This document shows positions 1 through 5,941 of a DNA stretch of 9,237 nucleotides, one piece after another. How positions within the stretch are numbered: the stretch's first letter is position 1; each line of letters begins with the position of its first letter. Source of the stretch: Porticoccaceae bacterium (lineage in GTDB: Bacteria; Pseudomonadota; Gammaproteobacteria; Pseudomonadales; Porticoccaceae); contig JAUUYV010000035.1 in NCBI GenBank assembly GCA_030590275.1, forward strand, positions 1 through 9,237. The letters run 5' to 3'. The position numbers and the translations under genes are program-made. Under the pieces are notes generated by a model, which worked only from the letters and a program-made list of their open reading frames with translations, made no database searches and was not told the DNA's origin.

Positions 1-865
1 CGTCGCTGGTGATGTCGGTATAAATACCCCGATGATGGGAAGCCAGTTTGCGTAACACGGTGCTGTCAAAGCGGGCTATTACGATAGCGCCTGAAGCGTC
101 TTTGTAAAAGCCTTCGCTGCCTCCTGGGATTGGTGCACCCTCGGTAGTACCGACGCCAAGGATGGATAGCCGAAAACTCCCGCCAGATTCGAGCTTTTTA
201 TTGATGGTGTCGGTGGCGGACTCCGGTATGCCATCGGTAATGATCAGGATATCACCACGAGCATGCCCCGCGTTTGCGAATAATTCGAGGGCTTTTTCTA
301 TAGCCGCTTCTGGGACATTACCAGGCACTGGCAGTATGTCTGGCGCCAGAGGCAGGGTGAGTGCTGCAATGGTGCGGGTGTCATCCGTTAGTGGGGTAAC
401 TGCGTGGGCATCGCCAGCATAGGCAATTAAAGCGGTCAGGCCTTCGTTTCGCGCCTGTAGTAGATCGAGTAATTTAAGGCGCACTCTCACCAGGCGACTG
501 GGTTTTAGATCTTCAGCCAGCATAGAGGGAGATAAATCGAGCAATATCACCAGGGCATGTTCCTGTTTGTGAATGGGTACAGGAATTTCCTTCCAGCTAG
601 GGCCAGCCAGGGCTACGATGGCGAGTAGCCAGGTTATAAGAGCGGCAAGGGGCAGGTGACGGTGTCGCGTAAGCTCCGGAATACTACCCATTAACCAGGG
701 TAGTATTTGTGGGGAAATTACGCGAGCCCATGCCTCTGATTGCGGCTGATAGCGGTGTAGCAGAAATGCTGCGAGTAGCGCGGGCGGTGTGGCCATAAAC
801 CACCAGGGGCGAAGCAATTCGAATTGCCCAAGCCCAGTAGACAGGTTTGCTAATAGTTCAGCCAC
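1..865 (-). CDS. BatB-like von Willebrand factor A membrane protein (3' part lies beyond window start)
   Basis: This gene reads from 865 off the left edge with 288 open codons and no stop. The start is GTG at 865-863, inside the 3' end of the preceding VWA gene (8-bp overlap, GTGGCTGA), so translation is probably coupled. The N-terminus has two hydrophobic segments (about residues 22-36 and 71-88) separated by a basic stretch. A VWA domain follows, with a complete-looking MIDAS metal site: D110-L-S112-P-S114, T160 in PLTDD, and D211 in ITDG. The sequence after the first MIDAS motif (MLAEDLKPSRL) is typical of BatB-type proteins, which usually carry TPR repeats and a further membrane helix at the C-terminus; that part is not visible. 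By the positive-inside rule the VWA domain should be periplasmic (inference). It is the fifth gene of the MoxR operon. The family is clear; the cellular role in this organism is not known. Confidence 0.9.
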   Translation of the reverse strand, partial: MAELLANLSTGLGQFELLRPWWFMATPPALLAAFLLHRYQPQSEAWARVISPQILPWLMGSIPELTRHRHLPLAALITWLLAIVALAGPSWKEIPVPIHKQEHALVILLDLSPSMLAEDLKPSRLVRVRLKLLDLLQARNEGLTALIAYAGDAHAVTPLTDDTRTIAALTLPLAPDILPVPGNVPEAAIEKALELFANAGHARGDILIITDGIPESATDTINKKLESGGSFRLSILGVGTTEGAPIPGGSEGFYKDASGAIVIARFDSTVLRKLASHHRGIYTDITSD

Positions 866-1862
866 GATAGCGGTCCGTCAATGTAAGTCCTTTCGACGAC
901 CATACAATCAACAACAAACTGCCCAAAAAACTAGCGGCGAGGGGCCAGTGGAGTAAGGATTTTGTGGGCCTGAATTGTTCTTTCTCCTGAGCGACGGGTT
1001 CGAGTCGATCGAGTTCAGCGTAGATGTTGGCAAGTTCTTCCGGGTCGCGAGCACGAAAATAGCGACCCCCGGTTTTTTGTGCGATCCCTTGCAAAGCAGT
1101 TTCGTCGAGATCGGCCGATGGGTTGAGACGACGAATACCGAACAGTGTACGTTTGAGTATTTCACTGGCACCCACGCCGATGGTATAAATTTTAAGTCCG
1201 TGAGCTGCAGCAAGCTCTGCGGCCTGGTCGGGATTAATTTCCCCTGCGTTATTAACACCATCGGTTAATAAAATCAGTACTCGGCTAGCTTCGGGGCGTT
1301 CTCGCAGACGTTTGACGGCCAGACCAATGGCATCGCCGATGGCGGTACCCTTTCCTGCGAAGCCGACCAGAGCCTCCTGTAAAAGAGTATTGACGGTGGT
1401 ACGGTCAAAGGTGAGCGGAGCCTGTAAATAAGCGTTGGTGCCAAACAGGATAAGTCCCAACCGGTCGCTGCTACGTCGTTCTACAAACTCCCCAACTACG
1501 GCTTTCACCGCAGAGATACGATTCGTTGCTCGATCTCCGGACTGCATATCGCGAGTATCCATACTGCCGGAAATATCCACCGCCAGGAGCAGGTCACGAC
1601 CGCTAGTGGGTAGGGCTACCGGATCACCGATCCAGGTAGGGCGTGCTGCGGCAATAATTAAACAGAGCCAAATCAGGTTGAGTAGCAACAGGCGGGGCCA
1701 GTTGCTACTGGCCTGTCGTCCCTCGTTGTGCAGGGTTTGAATGTCAGCCGCATAGCCTGGTGCGTAAAGGGCGGCTGCCTGATCACCTGGTTTGCGCCAC
1801 CATCGGTAGAGCCACGGTAAAGGTAGCAGGGTGAACAGCCAGGGCCAAAGTAGACTTACCAT
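858..1862 (-). CDS. BatA-like von Willebrand factor A membrane protein
   Basis: A 334-residue protein with the BatA layout: an N-terminal hydrophobic segment (about residues 4-19), the basic loop YRWWRKP, a second hydrophobic segment (about 58-73), a VWA domain (about 88-280) and a C-terminal membrane helix (about 303-322). The MIDAS metal site looks intact: D96-I-S98-G-S100 and LLTDG with D201; T151 or T173 could supply the threonine. The basic loop between the first two segments predicts a periplasmic VWA domain (inference). The ATG at 1862 has a strong ribosome-binding site (GGAGGG, 5 nt away) and overlaps the DUF4381 stop by 7 bp (ATGGTAA). VWA proteins in MoxR operons are thought to be partners or clients of the MoxR ATPase. 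This copy is full-length, and its companion BatB follows at once, as in Bat operons of other bacteria. Confidence 0.93.
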   Translation of the reverse strand: MVSLLWPWLFTLLPLPWLYRWWRKPGDQAAALYAPGYAADIQTLHNEGRQASSNWPRLLLLNLIWLCLIIAAARPTWIGDPVALPTSGRDLLLAVDISGSMDTRDMQSGDRATNRISAVKAVVGEFVERRSSDRLGLILFGTNAYLQAPLTFDRTTVNTLLQEALVGFAGKGTAIGDAIGLAVKRLRERPEASRVLILLTDGVNNAGEINPDQAAELAAAHGLKIYTIGVGASEILKRTLFGIRRLNPSADLDETALQGIAQKTGGRYFRARDPEELANIYAELDRLEPVAQEKEQFRPTKSLLHWPLAASFLGSLLLIVWSSKGLTLTDRYRG

Positions 1863-2353
1863 CTAGGCCCTCCAATTTGCCGTATCCAGTGATTAATGCA
1901 GTCAAAAACTTGCCTGCTGGTGGTGTTGGACAGTGGTTCGGGCTGCGCCTGATAGAGCAGGTCGTGCAGTTTCGAAAGGGGTATCGTATGGCTTAGTTGC
2001 TGTTTGCTATTGATGTTGATAAGAGCGAGTAGCTCAGAGCTTGGAGCCGTCGCTAAATGTATTTGCCCGGGGTGCGATTTAAGGGTCTGGCGAGCGACTG
2101 TTAGCAAGGACTTTACCAGCATGGCGGAGTCACCATTAATCTCGTAATCAGCCCATAGCAGGTTCGTCTGCTGCCCGGCCTGACGAGAGAATAGTTGCAC
2201 CTGATGTCGACGGATAAGATAGCGGCCTAATCCTAATAGAGATACCACTATCAAGATGGCGACAAGCCACCAGCCCGGTGCGGGTGGCCACCAGGATATG
2301 GGGGGAGGCAGATGTACGTCTTTCAACTGCTCTAGAAGGGGCTTGCTAATCAC
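1856..2353 (-). CDS. DUF4381 domain membrane protein of the MoxR/VWA operon
   Basis: A 165-residue protein starting with GTG at 2353-2351. An AGGA ribosome-binding site sits about 9 nt upstream, overlapping the end of the DUF58 gene. The N-terminus carries the family hallmark: a short helix, then residues 11-29 with a Pro/Trp-rich motif containing [14 protein letters not shown], leading into one membrane helix (about 28-46). The basic stretch RYLIRRH follows, so the remaining 115 residues should be cytoplasmic. That soluble part has no motif I can name. DUF4381 proteins are known almost entirely from their place between DUF58 and VWA genes in MoxR operons. A plausible role is to link the cytoplasmic MoxR/DUF58 pair to the membrane VWA proteins, but this is inference. 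The gene is 6 bp from DUF58 and overlaps batA by 7 bp. Confidence 0.88.
   Translation of the reverse strand: MISKPLLEQLKDVHLPPPISWWPPAPGWWLVAILIVVSLLGLGRYLIRRHQVQLFSRQAGQQTNLLWADYEINGDSAMLVKSLLTVARQTLKSHPGQIHLATAPSSELLALININSKQQLSHTIPLSKLHDLLYQAQPEPLSNTTSRQVFDCINHWIRQIGGPRW
1868..1873 (-). promoter_or_regulatory. Strong ribosome-binding site of the BatA-like gene
   Basis: On the minus strand GGAGGG lies 5 nt before the ATG at 1862, inside the end of the DUF4381 gene. It is the best Shine-Dalgarno match in the operon and fixes the start of this gene. It suggests independent ribosome loading here, in contrast to the DUF58 and BatB-like genes, which have no good site and overlap their upstream neighbour. 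Confidence 0.8.
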
Positions 2354-2359
2354 CGGTAG

Positions 2360-3382
2360 TTATCCTGGGAGTTTTCTTGCTCGCTTGTTATGGCGGGATT
2401 TTCCGTAGTGGCGGTATAGGGTGGAAACTACGTTGCCGTCGGTTGGAAACTGTAAATAAGACATTTTAAACCGGGCTGACAACTGTTTTAGGTATTGGCA
2501 ATGCTCGATAAAAGTCTGTTCAAAAGCCTGGCGTCGAGTAGCATTATGAGTGTCGAGAATATGTGTCTTCCGCTTATCCCGAAGCGGATATTGTCCTGGT
2601 GGTGGCAGCTTAGCTTCCAGTGGGTCAAAAACCTGAAACAGGGTAATGTCGCAACGGCGAGCCAGGTTAAACAGATGGCGTTCATTACGGGGGTCGGCCC
2701 TGATATCGTGAAAGTCACTGATTAACATCAGTGCTGCACCGGGGTGGGCAATACGACGGAGATCCTCCAGCATTTGCTGCAGCGAAAATGTGTCTGGTTG
2801 TAGCTGGCAAAGTTCCGCGCTGGTGTCGGTCAGAACGCGGATTAGGGCGAGCGCCGCATGGTGACTACGGCGGGCTCGAATATCATTGAAACGCCCAGCA
2901 CCAAATACTAATCCACCGACCCGATCGCCGCTGTTGAGACCCGCCCAGGCGAGCGCTGCGCTTACTTCGGCGGCGACCACCGATTTTAGACGCCGGCCGC
3001 CAAAAAACATGGTTTGGCGAAGATCCGTCATCAGGTAAACAGGTCGCTCGCGTTCCTCCCGAAATAATTTGGTGTGGGTGGTGTTGGTACGCGCGGTCAC
3101 CCGCCAGTCAATGCTGCGCATGTCGTCGCCTGGCTGGTAGGCGCGGACTTCGTCGAAGTCCATACCGCGACCGCGAAAACGGGTGTGGTGGGGTCCGGCC
3201 AGGCTGCTATTCGGTTTTGCTCTGGGGAAAAAAACTAAATCCCGAGCCGGGTAGCGCAAGGCCACAAGATTCTGGGTGGTGGCCGCTACTTCCGGGGGTG
3301 GGTTGCCAACTGTAGCCTGGAGAGCGCTGGTCTGGGGCATCAGAGTGTTGTCAGTAGCAGGCTTTCGAGCTCGACTTCGCAT
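2360..3382 (-). CDS. DUF58 domain protein (VWA-like, MoxR operon)
   Basis: A 340-residue soluble protein with no membrane helix. The DUF58 signature spans about residues 70-113: GRGMDFDEVRAYQPGDD, then RSIDWRVTAR and KLFREERERP. A VWA-like fold continues from about 114 (YLMTDLRQTMFFG). Its metal motif is degenerate: where true MIDAS sites read DxSxS this has D120-L-R-Q-T124, so metal-dependent ligand binding as in the downstream VWA genes is doubtful. Later, ISDFHD resembles the TDG position. The first ~45 residues are poorly conserved-looking and Pro/Thr-rich. The ATG at 3382 shares a base with the MoxR stop (TGATG) and has no clear Shine-Dalgarno, which fits translational coupling; M15 is a less likely alternative start. 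DUF58 genes usually follow moxR directly, and the proteins are believed to work with the ATPase; the molecular task is unproven. Confidence 0.92.
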   Translation of the reverse strand: MRSRARKPATDNTLMPQTSALQATVGNPPPEVAATTQNLVALRYPARDLVFFPRAKPNSSLAGPHHTRFRGRGMDFDEVRAYQPGDDMRSIDWRVTARTNTTHTKLFREERERPVYLMTDLRQTMFFGGRRLKSVVAAEVSAALAWAGLNSGDRVGGLVFGAGRFNDIRARRSHHAALALIRVLTDTSAELCQLQPDTFSLQQMLEDLRRIAHPGAALMLISDFHDIRADPRNERHLFNLARRCDITLFQVFDPLEAKLPPPGQYPLRDKRKTHILDTHNATRRQAFEQTFIEHCQYLKQLSARFKMSYLQFPTDGNVVSTLYRHYGKSRHNKRARKLPG

Positions 3383-4371
3383 CAGGCGGACGGTACCGCA
3401 GACAGCAGTTTTCCGATAACCAGGTCAGGTGTGATCCCCTCTGCCTCTGCTTCAAAGCTCAGGATTAGCCGGTGGCGTAGTATGTCTGAAGCAACATCGC
3501 GAATGTCGTCCGGTGTTGCATAATCCCGGCCGTCGAGCCAGGCGAGGGCGCGCGCGCATCGATCCAGCGCGATGGTGGCACGGGGGCTGGCGCCGAAGTC
3601 GACCCAGTTAGATAGCTCGTCACCATAAAGCTGGGGACGGCGGGTTGCCAGAATGAGCTGTATCAGGTATTCCTCAACCGGTTCTGCCATATGAACCGCC
3701 AGTACTTCTCTGCGAGCTTCAAATAGCACCTCCTGAGATAATCGGGTGAGTTCTGTTTTATTGTCTGCGGTCTGAGTGCTGGGCGCGGTCGGCGCAGGCG
3801 CAGCTTCGGAGCGGGCTAGTTTAAGGATTTCCCGCTCGGCCTCGGGGGCGGGGTAGTCCACCACCACATGCATTAAAAATCGGTCCATCTGAGCTTCGGG
3901 CAGCGGATAAGTGCCTTCCTGTTCGATAGGGTTTTGGGTGGCCATCACCAGAAAAAGATCGGGCAGATCGTAGGTCTTTCGTCCCACACTGATCTGGCGT
4001 TCCGCCATAGCTTCGAGTAGTGCCGATTGAACCTTTGCTGGTGCGCGATTGATTTCGTCAGCTAATACCAGGTTATGAAAGATGGGGCCTGGTTGAAACT
4101 CGAATGAGGCGTTTTCCGGCCGGTAAATATCTGAGCCGGTAATGTCAGCGGGTAATAGATCTGGGGTGAACTGGATACGTTGAAAACTGCCGCTGATGCC
4201 TTTGGCCAGGCTATTGATGGCGCGGGTCTTCGCCAGCCCTGGCGCGCCTTCTACGAGTAGATGGCCGTCGGACAGCAGTGCGATGGCCAGCCGTTGGCAC
4301 AGTTGTGGCTGCCCAACCACTTGCTCGTTCAGATAATTCAGCAAATTCTGAATATGGGTGTGTACCGTCAT
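3382..4371 (-). CDS. MoxR-family AAA+ ATPase
   Basis: A 329-residue cytoplasmic AAA+ ATPase, close to the usual family length. Visible motifs in order: Walker A GAPGLAKT (42-49), Walker B LVLADE (101-106, D105/E106), sensor 1 in MATQN (N147) followed by the MoxR signature PIEQEGTYPLPEAQMDRF, and sensor 2 in GASPRA (R264). An Ala/Pro/Thr-rich linker lies at about 189-206, followed by the small helical lid domain. MoxR ATPases are proposed chaperones that help assemble or metal-load partner proteins, commonly VWA-domain proteins encoded beside them, as here. The ATG at 4371 is preceded by AGGAAG at a rather long 10-nt spacing. It is the first gene of the operon and is divergent from pyrD, so the operon promoter should lie in 4372-4515. 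All key catalytic residues are present. Confidence 0.95.
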   Translation of the reverse strand: MTVHTHIQNLLNYLNEQVVGQPQLCQRLAIALLSDGHLLVEGAPGLAKTRAINSLAKGISGSFQRIQFTPDLLPADITGSDIYRPENASFEFQPGPIFHNLVLADEINRAPAKVQSALLEAMAERQISVGRKTYDLPDLFLVMATQNPIEQEGTYPLPEAQMDRFLMHVVVDYPAPEAEREILKLARSEAAPAPTAPSTQTADNKTELTRLSQEVLFEARREVLAVHMAEPVEEYLIQLILATRRPQLYGDELSNWVDFGASPRATIALDRCARALAWLDGRDYATPDDIRDVASDILRHRLILSFEAEAEGITPDLVIGKLLSAVPSA

Positions 4372-4394
4372 GGTTGATTTGCTTCCTGCAGAAA

Positions 4395-4424
4395 TGTTTT
4401 CCCGCGCAACATTTTCCTGCGCAA
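4395..4424. repeat. 15-bp tandem direct repeat upstream of moxR
   Basis: Two adjacent 15-bp units match at 12 of 15 positions. The shared 13-bp core, with one mismatch, is at 4397-4409 and 4412-4424. It lies 24-53 bp upstream of the moxR start, in its presumed 5' leader or promoter. A repeat of about 1.4 helical turns could be a paired protein-binding site or a simple duplication; the sequence cannot decide. Confidence 0.6.
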
Positions 4425-4451
4425 GTACGTTTGAAAAAATAATGTTCTAGC

Positions 4452-4471
4452 GTCCGGCGGACCCCTGGGTC
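4452..4471. repeat. Two overlapping inverted repeats upstream of the pyrD -10 box
   Basis: GTCCG-G-CGGAC (4452-4462) and GACCC-CT-GGGTC (4460-4471) share the bases GAC, so only one can form as a hairpin at a time. They occupy the place where the -35 and spacer of the pyrD promoter would be, which suits an operator, but no regulator is recognisable from the sequence. Confidence 0.5.
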
Positions 4472-4477
4472 GGGGAG

Positions 4478-4483
4478 TATAAT
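4478..4483 (+). promoter_or_regulatory. Probable -10 box of the pyrD promoter
   Basis: A perfect TATAAT lies 32 bp upstream of the ATG at 4516, which would give a leader of about 25 nt. No TTGACA-like hexamer is found 16-18 bp upstream (the bases there are GC-rich) and there is no extended TGn, so the promoter may need an activator or be weak. Confidence 0.5.
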
Positions 4484-4515
4484 GGGATTTTAGACTGTTG
4501 GTGAGTTTCCTGCCT

Positions 4516-5559
4516 ATGTATGCGCTCTTGCGCAATGCTTTGTTTCTGTTGCCACCCGAAATGTCGCACGATGTGGCACTTAAGTCGCTGGATTATGCCC
4601 GGCGCCTTAAGGTTTTGGGTTCTCTCTACCCGGTACCGGGCAATTGCCCGGTTAAGGCGATGGGTCTGGAGTTTCCCAACCCCGTTGGGATAGCTGCTGG
4701 ATTAGATAAAAACGGCGATTACATCGATTCTTTGGGAGCACTAGGGTTTGGTTTTGTCGAAATTGGTACGGTGACACCCCGGCCTCAACCGGGCAATCCG
4801 CGGCCGCGCCTGTTCCGACTTCCTGAGTATGAAGCCATTATTAACCGGATGGGTTTCAATAATCTTGGTGTTGATTATTTGATTGAGCAGGTGAACCGCC
4901 GACATTTTGAAGGCATTCTGGGTATTAATATTGGCAAGAACTTTGACACCCCGGTAGAGCAGGCGGCGGACGATTACCTTATTTGTATGGATAAAGTTTA
5001 TGCCCACGCCGATTATATTACGGTCAATATATCGTCCCCCAATACCCCGGGCTTACGAACCCTCCAGTTTGGTGATGAGCTGGATGCATTACTCCGCAAA
5101 CTCACTGCGCGACAGCAATCTCTTGCAGATAGTAGTGGCCGTTATGTGCCCCTGGCAGTGAAAATCGCTCCCGATATGGATACTGCGGAACTCAAGAAAG
5201 TCGGAGATTTGTTGGTAAAACATAGTATCGATGGTGTGATTGCCACTAACACGACGATTCTGCGAGAGGCCATTGAGGGGTCATCCTTAAGCTCGGAGGC
5301 AGGTGGCCTAAGTGGAACACCTTTGAGGTCGCAGTCGACGAAGGTGGTTCGGACGCTTGCGCAACATTTGGCGGGAGAGCTTCCAATTATTGCTGTAGGG
5401 GGTGTTTTTAGTGGGACGGATGCGCTGGAAAAAATTCAAGCCGGCGCAAGCCTGGTGCAAATTTACACTGGTTTTATCTACCGTGGCCCTGGCTTAGTGA
5501 GGTCTATTGTTCAGACTTTAGCAGACAGCAGAGCTGCTGTGGGCCACAAAAATACTTAA
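4516..5559 (+). CDS. pyrD: Dihydroorotate dehydrogenase (quinone), class 2
   Basis: Oxidises dihydroorotate to orotate and passes electrons to the membrane quinone pool: the fourth step of de novo UMP synthesis. The 347-residue protein is slightly longer than E. coli PyrD (336). The N-terminal amphipathic stretch [12 protein letters not shown] is the class 2 membrane-association region. Then come [11 protein letters not shown] (58-68, flavin site), MGFNNLGVD, and [12 protein letters not shown], in which S174 matches the catalytic serine that distinguishes class 2 enzymes. Near the end, [20 protein letters not shown] and [13 protein letters not shown] form the FMN phosphate site. I chose ATG 4516 because it aligns with the E. 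coli N-terminus and has GGTGAG 10 nt upstream; an in-frame TTG at 4498 would add six residues. It is transcribed divergently from moxR and convergently with rmf, apparently as a single-gene unit. Confidence 0.97.
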   Translation: MYALLRNALFLLPPEMSHDVALKSLDYARRLKVLGSLYPVPGNCPVKAMGLEFPNPVGIAAGLDKNGDYIDSLGALGFGFVEIGTVTPRPQPGNPRPRLFRLPEYEAIINRMGFNNLGVDYLIEQVNRRHFEGILGINIGKNFDTPVEQAADDYLICMDKVYAHADYITVNISSPNTPGLRTLQFGDELDALLRKLTARQQSLADSSGRYVPLAVKIAPDMDTAELKKVGDLLVKHSIDGVIATNTTILREAIEGSSLSSEAGGLSGTPLRSQSTKVVRTLAQHLAGELPIIAVGGVFSGTDALEKIQAGASLVQIYTGFIYRGPGLVRSIVQTLADSRAAVGHKNT

Positions 5560-5579
5560 TCTATTTTATTAAGTATTTT
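5549..5579. terminator. Hairpin at the pyrD stop codon, probable bidirectional terminator
   Basis: A perfect 12-bp inverted repeat (5549-5560 and 5568-5579, arm AAAATACTTAAT) with a 7-nt loop overlaps the pyrD stop codon TAA. Because the arms end in A/T runs, transcripts in either direction end the stem with U residues, as expected of a terminator shared by two convergent genes. The stem is almost entirely A/T, so its strength is uncertain. Confidence 0.65.
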
Positions 5580-5602
5580 CTATAACCTACTGTTAGTTAT
5601 AG
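5580..5602. terminator. Small hairpin over the rmf stop codon
   Basis: CTATAAC (5580-5586) pairs with GTTATAG (5596-5602) around a 9-nt loop. It directly abuts the larger pyrD hairpin and covers the rmf stop (TAA, 5599-5597). It lacks a GC-rich stem, so it may only help the neighbouring 12-bp hairpin to end the rmf transcript and protect its 3' end. Confidence 0.4.
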
Positions 5603-5803
5603 TGATATAATTCGTTCCTGTGAAGCTGCAACACTGTAGCCATTCAGGTAGTCTTCGTGACCTTCCTGCCAACCATGAACCCATTCCTGGCTCTGAGGGG
5701 TATTACCACTGTGAGGGCAGATGTCCTGAGAGCGGCCGCAAAATCCGACTTGATAACCTTTCATGAACGCGCGTTGGGATGGGTTTCTTTTTTGTGTTTT
5801 CAT
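5597..5803 (-). CDS. rmf: Ribosome modulation factor (ribosome hibernation)
   Basis: RMF binds the 30S subunit in stationary phase or starvation and promotes 100S ribosome dimers that are translationally idle. The 68-residue protein matches the E. coli pattern (55 residues) almost throughout: MKTQKR at the start, RA..KGYQVGFCGRS (E. coli RA..RGYQAGIAGRS), a conserved CP, then W..GWQEG. It has a C-terminal tail about 11 residues longer than E. coli RMF. I chose ATG 5803 because it aligns with the E. coli start and has GGAG 9 nt upstream; ATG 5818 would add five residues, lacks a ribosome-binding site and lies over the GGAG. It is convergent with pyrD and next to an rRNA methyltransferase. E. 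coli rmf is induced by slow growth and ppGpp; no such signal can be read here. Confidence 0.95.
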   Translation of the reverse strand: MKTQKRNPSQRAFMKGYQVGFCGRSQDICPHSGNTPQSQEWVHGWQEGHEDYLNGYSVAASQERIISL

Positions 5804-5812
5804 GCCTGGAGG

Positions 5813-5816
5813 CTCC
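5813..5816 (-). promoter_or_regulatory. rmf ribosome-binding site inside a small inverted repeat
   Basis: GGAG lies 9 nt before ATG 5803 on the minus strand and decides between the two possible starts. It is part of the palindrome TGGAGCCTCCA (5817-5807), which with only a 1-nt centre cannot fold as a normal hairpin on itself. Confidence 0.65.
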
Positions 5817-5818
5817 AT

Positions 5819-5930
5819 TTTGTAACATTTTTGGTGAGGGATTCAGAGTAAATTACTGTTGTTGTCGATAGCTTGATCTGGGTTAGGCTAAGCTGCCGTA
5901 GAGAAGTATTTTTTTTGTGGTAGTTGTCAA
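5819..5930. other. Upstream region of rmf
   Basis: 112 bp between rmf and the stop of the small repeat-protein gene. It holds a run of eight A on the minus strand (5916-5909) and a TTGACA on the minus strand at 5930-5925, the only good -35-like hexamer, but no matching -10 at 16-18 bp. No conserved leader or operator is recognisable. Confidence 0.4.
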
Positions 5931-5941
5931 TCATTGATTGA
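5927..5941. repeat. 15-bp palindrome at the stop of the small repeat-protein gene
   Basis: TCAATCA-T-TGATTGA is a perfect 7-bp inverted repeat around one base, covering the stop codon (5933-5931) and overlapping the TTGACA upstream of rmf. It is too tight to be an RNA hairpin but has the form of a dimeric protein-binding site. No known operator consensus fits. Confidence 0.5.

Larger units (their letters stand above)
4372..4515. promoter_or_regulatory. Divergent moxR/pyrD intergenic regulatory region
   Basis: These 144 bp separate the MoxR operon from pyrD and must hold promoters for both directions. On the moxR side is a 15-bp direct repeat (4395-4409 and 4410-4424; core TTTTCCCGCGCAA versus TTTTCCTGCGCAA). 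On the pyrD side are two overlapping inverted repeats (4452-4462 and 4460-4471) just upstream of a TATAAT box. I find no convincing -35 for either direction. The A/T-rich segment 4431-4446 could contain the moxR -10 on the minus strand, but no hexamer stands out. Confidence 0.6.

Noticed and set aside
908..1261. Minus-strand open frame of 117 codons in a second frame of the BatA-like gene
   Set aside because: The same DNA clearly encodes the VWA protein; the alternative translation has no domain-like pattern.
4498..4515. TTG at 4498 as the pyrD start
   Set aside because: It adds six residues not present in the E. coli protein and would place the likely ribosome-binding site GGTGAG (4500-4505) inside the gene; ATG 4516 aligns with the family start.
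5804..5818. ATG 5818 as the rmf start
   Set aside because: No ribosome-binding site precedes it and it would overlap the GGAG that serves ATG 5803; RMF proteins begin at the MK.QKR motif.
5657..5851. Plus-strand open frame of 64 codons over rmf
   Set aside because: It is the antisense shadow of rmf, with no recognisable features.
5867..5916. Plus-strand terminator ending in eight T (5909-5916)
   Set aside because: The only nearby stem (AGCTT with AAGCT) is 5 bp with a long loop and is separated from the T-run; no plus-strand gene ends there.
5909..5930. Canonical sigma-70 promoter for rmf from TTGACA at 5930-5925
   Set aside because: At 16-18 bp spacing the -10 candidates match TATAAT at no more than about two positions; the better AATACT is only 14 bp away.
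5927..5941. Palindrome as an FNR/Anr box
   Set aside because: The half-sites are in the wrong order and spacing for TTGAT-N4-ATCAA.
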